54,179 nt of DNA from SZUA-430 sp964638635 (lineage in GTDB: Bacteria > Pseudomonadota > Alphaproteobacteria > Micropepsales > Micropepsaceae): contig CAZXAQ010000020.1 in assembly GCA_964638635.1 (NCBI GenBank), positions 1-54,179 on the forward strand, in the 5' to 3' direction. The notes beneath the pieces are model-generated. The model had not been told where the DNA came from. It did not search any database and saw only the letters and a list, made by a program, of their open reading frames with translations. This document shows positions 49,938-54,179 of the stretch, piece after piece. The position numbers were made by a program, and so were the translations under genes. Position 1 is the first letter of the stretch. The number at the start of each line of letters is the position of its first letter.

Positions 49938-50510
49938 ATGCAAAGAGAAGTCGTTGTCTTTGATACGGAATTCACGGCGTGGGCGGGTTCCATGGAACGA
50001 AACTGGGCGGGCCCCGGCGAGTTCCGCGAGATCGTTCAGATCGGCGCCGTGCGCATCGACGTCGAAACGCTGGCCGAGACAGCCTCGTTCGCGGTCCTGA
50101 TCCGTCCCGTCAGGAACCCGGTTCTATCCGGTTACTTCGTCGACCTGACCCGCATCACGAACGAACGCCTCGCCGCCGAAGGAACCGACTTCGCGGCCGG
50201 CGCCAAGTCGTTCGCTGACTTCGTGGGCCGGCGCCGCATGTACTGCTACGGCCGCGACGACCGCATCATCGCGCGCAATGCGGAGTTTCTCGGCAACCCG
50301 CGCCTTTGGTCGAACACGACGGCGACAAACCTCCGCGAATGGCTCGTCGAAACCGGGATCAAGCTCGCAGGAATTTCGTCCGGGATGCTCGCCAAACACG
50401 TGGGCTCCGTCTCGCAAGGCCGGGCGCACGACGCGCTGATCGACGCCCGCTCGCTCGCCGAAGCCGTGCGCTACCTCGTCAAGAAGGGCGCGCCGAACCC
50501 TTATCGGTGA
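49938..50510 (+). CDS. DEDDh-type 3'-5' exonuclease (ERI-1/KapD-like)
   Basis: About 190 residues with the exonuclease motifs: VVVFDTEFTAWAG (Asp9 and Glu11, ExoI), EIVQIGAVRID, NPVLSGYFVDLTRITNERLA, and QGRAHDALIDARSLAEAVRY with His-Asp of ExoIII. A lone exonuclease domain, so it may trim RNA or DNA. ATG 49938 is preferred over ATG 49920 since it begins just before the first motif. Divergent from the glutamate dehydrogenase and overlapping the convergent DUF1287 gene by 10 bases. Confidence 0.87.
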   Translation: MQREVVVFDTEFTAWAGSMERNWAGPGEFREIVQIGAVRIDVETLAETASFAVLIRPVRNPVLSGYFVDLTRITNERLAAEGTDFAAGAKSFADFVGRRRMYCYGRDDRIIARNAEFLGNPRLWSNTTATNLREWLVETGIKLAGISSGMLAKHVGSVSQGRAHDALIDARSLAEAVRYLVKKGAPNPYR

Positions 50511-51193
50511 TAGCGGAAGTGGCCGGTGATGGTGAGGCCGAACAGCATGTCTTCGATCTGCGGGCCGAAGCCGATATTGTGCATGACCAGCGGCCGCTTG
50601 CCGTCGCTCGACCGCCGCTCCGTCACCATGCCGATATGCGGCCGCCCATCCGCCAGCGCCCACGCCACGACGTCGCCGGGCTTGTAGTCGTCGGCGTTCG
50701 CGCTGACCGGGAGCGACGCTCCTTGCCGCGTGAAGAAGGTCGCCAAGTTCGGCACGCGCCGGTGATCGATGTTCCTGTCCGGCGTTTTCAACCCCCAGCG
50801 TGTCGGGTAGGCGCTGAAGTCGCGCGCCATGTCTTCGTGCACAAGGCGTTGCAAATCGATCCCAAGCAACCGATAGGCGCGCACGACCTCATCCGCGCAC
50901 ACGCCCCGATCGGCGGCGACATCCCCGTTGGGGTAGGAAATCTGCTGGTACGACGCATCGTAGACGACGCTGTGCGTCGCCCGCTCCTCGGCTGCGGCCG
51001 ACAGCCGAAGGCCATAGGCAAGCCGCGGGCTTTTCCAATCCTTGTTGACGTTGGGGGCGTCGGTCGGTCCCAAAAACGCATTCGCCGCCGACTTCACCGA
51101 TTGTGGGATTTCCGGGGCCGCGTCGCACGCCCCAAGGATGGCAAAACAAGCCAGAAATCCCGTCAGCCGGGCCATCGCGGTCATGGTTTCCAT
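50501..51193 (-). CDS. DUF1287-family lipoprotein
   Basis: About 230 residues. A signal with a lipobox-like end (TGFLACFAILGAC) is followed by the DUF1287 domain, recognisable by VVYDASYQQISYPNGDVAAD, GVCADEVVRAYRLLGIDLQR, LVHEDMARDFSAYPTRWGLK, DRNIDHRRVPNL and GDVVAWALADGRPHIGMV. The Cys in RGVCADEV and the late His in RPHIGMV look like an NlpC/P60-type Cys-His pair. The function is unknown, perhaps cell-wall related. Starts at 51193, 51184 and 51175 are all possible; 51193 has GGGG upstream. Confidence 0.85.
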   Translation of the reverse strand: METMTAMARLTGFLACFAILGACDAAPEIPQSVKSAANAFLGPTDAPNVNKDWKSPRLAYGLRLSAAAEERATHSVVYDASYQQISYPNGDVAADRGVCADEVVRAYRLLGIDLQRLVHEDMARDFSAYPTRWGLKTPDRNIDHRRVPNLATFFTRQGASLPVSANADDYKPGDVVAWALADGRPHIGMVTERRSSDGKRPLVMHNIGFGPQIEDMLFGLTITGHFRYHR

Positions 51194-51395
51194 GGGCCCC
51201 ATCGTGACCAAAAAAATGGCGCCAGTGCGGCGCAAGTACGCAAATCAGAGGGAAGTCGCCGTCGACAAATGTGGCAACCCATCCGCCACGGACCGTGTCG
51301 AATCTGCCGCAGTTGATCCACAACCTGTGGCTGGTGGGTCATTCCCTCGTTGACTCGTGCACCCTCCGCGTGTGGTCTTAAGGCGGGGAGCTAAT

Positions 51396-51436
51396 GAAGG
51401 GGGGTAAAGGCATGAAAATGCCTGCTTTCCCTCCTT
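51396..51436 (+). promoter_or_regulatory. structured leader hairpin before the DUF1302 gene
   Basis: A purine-rich arm (GAAGGGGGG...) faces a pyrimidine-rich arm (...CCCTCCTTC) around the inner stem AGGCAT-GAAA-ATGCCT, a GNRA-type loop. The start codon of the leader ORF lies in the loop and the ribosome site of that ORF in the 5' arm, so folding would hide it. Confidence 0.5.
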
Positions 51437-51462
51437 CCTTCGCTGTGAATTTAAAGTTGTAG
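51412..51462 (+). CDS. candidate leader peptide (16 aa) upstream of DUF1302 gene
   Basis: Encodes MKMPAFPPSFAVNLKL and stops 18 bases before the DUF1302 start. A strong AAGGGGGG sequence lies 8 bases before its ATG. The ORF is contained in the hairpin region at its 5' end. The Pro-Pro and aromatic residues could slow ribosomes, as in leader peptides, but there is no clear run of one amino acid. Confidence 0.35.
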   Translation: MKMPAFPPSFAVNLKL

Positions 51463-51480
51463 GTAGGGGGAAATACCGTC

Positions 51481-54063
51481 ATGTCGAAGTTCAAAGTCGT
51501 TCGCGCCGGTCTATTGGGTTCTGCGGCGGCATTCGCGTTCATGGGCACCGCAAACGCGGTTGAAGCCGAATTCGGCGACGTCCAAATCACCTTCGACACG
51601 ACCGTGTCGACGGGCGCATCCATCCGCACCGCAGAACGCGAGCAACGTTATCTGCCGGAAGGCAATGGCGGCCCAATCGATCCGCGCGACAACATCTTGC
51701 TCGGCGGCATCATCGCCCTGCAGAACAATGCCGTGCCCGACCTGACGCCATTCCCGGCCACGGGTCGTTTGCGCCAAACCGGAAACGCCGACAATTTCGA
51801 TGGCGGCGGCAACACGGACGACGGCCGTTTAAACTACGATGCGGGCGACCTTATCGGCGCGAACGTCAAGGCGAACCACGACCTACTGATCAAGTGGCAA
51901 AACTACACGGTCTTCGCGCGCGCCATTGGCTTTTATGATTTCATCCTCTCGAAGGACGACGCCGGTGAGCGTTCGTTGATTACCGATGATGCGATCGGGG
52001 CCGTTGGCCGGAACTACAACCTTCTCGACGCTTTCATCTCCGCCGACTACACGCTCGGCGACATGCCGGTGAACATCCGCGTCGGCAAACAGGTGATCAA
52101 CTGGGGCGAAAGCACGTTCACGCTGAACGGCAACAACGTCTTCAACCCGATCGACGTCGGCGCGTTCCGCCGCCCCGGCTCGGAAATCAAAGAAGCTCTT
52201 GTTCCGGTGAACGCTGTGTTCGCCTCGGTTTCGCTGCCGATCGACGTTTCGCTGTCGGGTTACTACGCGCTCGACTGGACGCCGTTCAAGCTCGATCCCT
52301 CCGGTACGCCGTTCTCGGGGGCCGACATCGTTGCTGACGGTTCAGGCCGCGGTGGTAACGCGGGCCGTCAGATGATGCTCTCGAGCAGCCCGTACTCGGG
52401 CATGCGCCGCACCTGCAACGCTGACGCACTCGCGTTTGGCACCACGGCGCTCACCGGCGTACCGGTCTTCGGCACGATCTACAACGTGCTGGGTTCGGGC
52501 AATGGTCTGCTGAAGGACCCGAACGTGGCACAAGCCGGCAGCCTCGACTGCTTGGACAGCCCGTTTGTCCGCTCCACGACGCCCTATACGATCGGTCAAC
52601 ACGAACTCGTAAAGTTCGGTTTGGTCAACTCGCTCGCGTCGCAAGGCGTCACGCGAATCGGGCAAGGCCTGCTGACACGCGACCGGGATCCTGAGCCGGA
52701 AGGCGAGGAATACGGCTTGTCGGCGAAAATCTATGCCGAAGACCTCGGCGGCACGGAATTCGGCCTGTACTTCCAAAACTACAATAGCCGTCTGCCGTTC
52801 CTGTCCGAAAACGCACGCCTGGGCGAAGTCCACGTCGGTGCGGTCGGCAGTTCGTTCCAGCTGGCGACCGGCCAAGCCGGCCGCTTCGCGATGCCAACGG
52901 GCTGCGTGATCGACGGCAATGCGGCAACGTTCCTCGATCCGCGCGCGACACCGGCATTGGCGGGTAACGTCCCGGTCGGCGATCCGGAAGACATCTTGAA
53001 CGCGACCGCGAACGCAGCGGCAACCCTGCTCGGCATTCCGCTGTACAACAATCCGAACCCGGCAATCGGGTTCAACAATATGCTGGCGATGATGCAGTTG
53101 AACTGCGCGTTGGCGATTACGCAATCGGGCGTCAGCCCGGTGACGGGCCGCCCGACGCTGTTCGACGGCGCGGAAACGTTGAGCTACGCTTCGGATCTGG
53201 GTCTCTTTGTTGAGTATCCGGAAGACATCAAGGTGTATGGCCTCAGCTTCAACACCACGATCGCCGGCTGGGGCGTTCAGGGCGACGTCACCTACCGACC
53301 GGAAGCGCCGTTCCAAGTCGACGCCGACTCGGTGACGATCGGCGCCGCGATGCTCGCGTGTGCGTTCCTTCCCGGCACCATCGACTTGGCCTCGACGTTC
53401 GAGGCTCTGGGGACAATTCCAAATACCCAGTGCTTCACCGGCGGCGCTCCCGGCAACAAAGTCGTCCACGGTGTGATGAGAAACGAAATGTTCACCGCGA
53501 CGATCGGAACGACGGCGACGTTCACGGCGTCCGACTGGTGGGTTGACGCTCTCGGCGGCGACCTTGGCGTGCTCGTGACGGAAGCCGGCATGGTCTATGT
53601 GCCGGGCGTCGAAGCCACATGGATCGACAAGTATGATCCCGATGGTTTTGGCCCGCTGAACCCGACGAAGATCTTCAATCAGTACGAGAACACCGGTTGC
53701 AACGGCTCCGACCTGCCGCTCGGCGGTTTGCTTGGCCTCGATCGCAAGCTGAGCAAAGATTGCCGTCCGACCGACTTCTCGACCGGCCTCGTGATGTTGC
53801 TCCGTATGGAATACAACAACGCGTTCGACACGGGCTTCGTGCTCGCGCCGCAACTCGTCTATACGTGGGACGTGGTAGGCACGACGCCTTCGCCGTACGG
53901 CAACTACGCGGAAGACCGTCAATCGCTGGGCTTCGGCGTGACCGGCACGTTGAACAACAACTTCCGGGTCGGCGCCAGCTACGCGACGTTCTTCAGTGGC
54001 CACGTCAACAACAAGGCCTCGGATCAGGACTTCGCTTCGGTGAACGCCAGCTACACGTTCTAA
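51481..54063 (+). CDS. DUF1302-family outer-membrane-type protein
   Basis: The 860-residue product begins with a signal peptide (VVRAGLLGSAAAFAFMGTANA) and is a long beta-rich protein: FGDVQITFDTTVSTGASIRT, NYDAGDLIGANVKANHDLLI, NIRVGKQVINWGESTFTLNG and NVFNPIDVGAFRRPGSEIKE are the conserved DUF1302 segments, and the C-terminus ends in a strand with aromatic Phe (FASVNASYTF), typical of outer-membrane barrels. DUF1302 genes commonly sit beside DUF1329 and RND-type genes in organisms that take up or degrade hydrophobic compounds. A GGGGGA ribosome site precedes the ATG. The downstream gene follows after a hairpin. Confidence 0.9.
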   Translation: MSKFKVVRAGLLGSAAAFAFMGTANAVEAEFGDVQITFDTTVSTGASIRTAEREQRYLPEGNGGPIDPRDNILLGGIIALQNNAVPDLTPFPATGRLRQTGNADNFDGGGNTDDGRLNYDAGDLIGANVKANHDLLIKWQNYTVFARAIGFYDFILSKDDAGERSLITDDAIGAVGRNYNLLDAFISADYTLGDMPVNIRVGKQVINWGESTFTLNGNNVFNPIDVGAFRRPGSEIKEALVPVNAVFASVSLPIDVSLSGYYALDWTPFKLDPSGTPFSGADIVADGSGRGGNAGRQMMLSSSPYSGMRRTCNADALAFGTTALTGVPVFGTIYNVLGSGNGLLKDPNVAQAGSLDCLDSPFVRSTTPYTIGQHELVKFGLVNSLASQGVTRIGQGLLTRDRDPEPEGEEYGLSAKIYAEDLGGTEFGLYFQNYNSRLPFLSENARLGEVHVGAVGSSFQLATGQAGRFAMPTGCVIDGNAATFLDPRATPALAGNVPVGDPEDILNATANAAATLLGIPLYNNPNPAIGFNNMLAMMQLNCALAITQSGVSPVTGRPTLFDGAETLSYASDLGLFVEYPEDIKVYGLSFNTTIAGWGVQGDVTYRPEAPFQVDADSVTIGAAMLACAFLPGTIDLASTFEALGTIPNTQCFTGGAPGNKVVHGVMRNEMFTATIGTTATFTASDWWVDALGGDLGVLVTEAGMVYVPGVEATWIDKYDPDGFGPLNPTKIFNQYENTGCNGSDLPLGGLLGLDRKLSKDCRPTDFSTGLVMLLRMEYNNAFDTGFVLAPQLVYTWDVVGTTPSPYGNYAEDRQSLGFGVTGTLNNNFRVGASYATFFSGHVNNKASDQDFASVNASYTF

Positions 54064-54072
54064 GCAAACGCA

Positions 54073-54105
54073 ACACGCGCCCCGGGTCCAAATCCCGGGG
54101 CGTGT
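54073..54105 (+). terminator. hairpin after the DUF1302 gene, weak terminator
   Basis: ACACG-CG-CCCCGGG and CCCGGGG-CGTGT form a 12-bp stem with a 2-base bulge and 7-base loop. Only scattered T follow (CTGTCTTG), so it may attenuate or stabilise RNA ends while allowing read-through into the next gene. Confidence 0.5.
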
Positions 54106-54135
54106 CTGTCTTGAAAAAACGGTTTGGAGGAAACA

Positions 54136-54179
54136 GTGACGAAGAAGTTGATGTTACTGACGGCGTGTGCGCTGGCGGT
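54136..54179 (+). CDS. start of a secreted protein gene, cut by window edge
   Basis: GTG at 54136, with GGAGG six bases before, opens a frame reading VTKKLMLLTACALA, the beginning of a signal peptide. Only 14 codons are visible. By the usual neighbourhood a DUF1329-family protein is expected here, but this is context only. Confidence 0.55.
   Translation, partial: MTKKLMLLTACALA

Noticed and set aside
1..54179. CRISPR arrays, rRNA, IS elements, phage genes
   Set aside because: No regularly spaced repeats, rRNA sequence, transposase motifs or phage structural genes were noticed on either strand.

Overview
The window looks like a chromosomal segment of a GC-rich alphaproteobacterium. The main evidence is the conserved minus-strand block rplU-rpmA-(GNAT)-obgE-proB-proA-nadD-rsfS-rlmH, with gpmA and an envC-type gene further left. 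Other pointers are a Coq4-family ubiquinone protein, an SdhAF4/DUF1674 protein, a very large (about 1,590-residue) NAD-dependent glutamate dehydrogenase, and the run htpX-rsmB-rpe-heparinase-purH. I cannot name the genus from sequence alone. No phage, insertion sequence, CRISPR array or rRNA was seen.

Layout. 1-1.8 kb: 3' part of an EnvC-like gene and gpmA. 1.9-12.3 kb: accessory genes lying between gpmA and rlmH. These are a secreted propeller-like protein, a small membrane protein, a cyclase/TolB/TPR signalling protein with a decayed copy of its own start just downstream, an S41-like peptidase, a membrane-anchored AraC regulator, an alpha/beta hydrolase, and a tightly coupled operon of two different fatty-acid-hydroxylase (sterol desaturase) proteins plus a SAM methyltransferase. 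12.3-19.0 kb: the conserved ribosome/proline/NAD block, read leftward from a good promoter before rplU; a strong terminator separates rplU-rpmA from the GNAT-obgE genes. 19.2-20.2 kb: rlmJ, tRNA-Ser(CGA) and a palindromic element fused to the tRNA end.

20.3-30 kb: metabolic genes. They include a GFA-type protein, a 2-oxoglutarate oxygenase, a Gfo/Idh/MocA oxidoreductase, a 53-residue membrane protein, a ketoacyl-ACP-synthase-III-like enzyme with an enoyl-CoA hydratase, Coq4 behind an operator-like palindrome, a PfkB kinase, a hotdog thioesterase, a proline-rich tethered protein with a cysteine-containing C-terminal domain, a phytase-like protein and SdhAF4. 30.2-40 kb: two M48 proteases flanking a secreted amidohydrolase, then rsmB, rpe, a heparinase-II/III-family protein and purH. 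40-42.6 kb: a tandem pair of outer-membrane beta-barrel genes, each with its own near-identical terminator. 42.6-51.2 kb: an MFS transporter, an EamA exporter, the giant glutamate dehydrogenase, a DEDDh exonuclease and a DUF1287 protein. 51.4-54.2 kb: a short leader ORF with a hairpin, a DUF1302 outer-membrane-type protein, and the first codons of a following secreted gene.

The observations I would look at first are the double-hydroxylase/methyltransferase operon (possible lipid or hopanoid/sterol modification), the DUF1302 leader ORF, the duplicated barrel genes with a cysteine-bounded proline loop, the proline-rich tethered protein, and the tRNA-associated palindrome. All functions are read from sequence motifs and family knowledge; no search was run.
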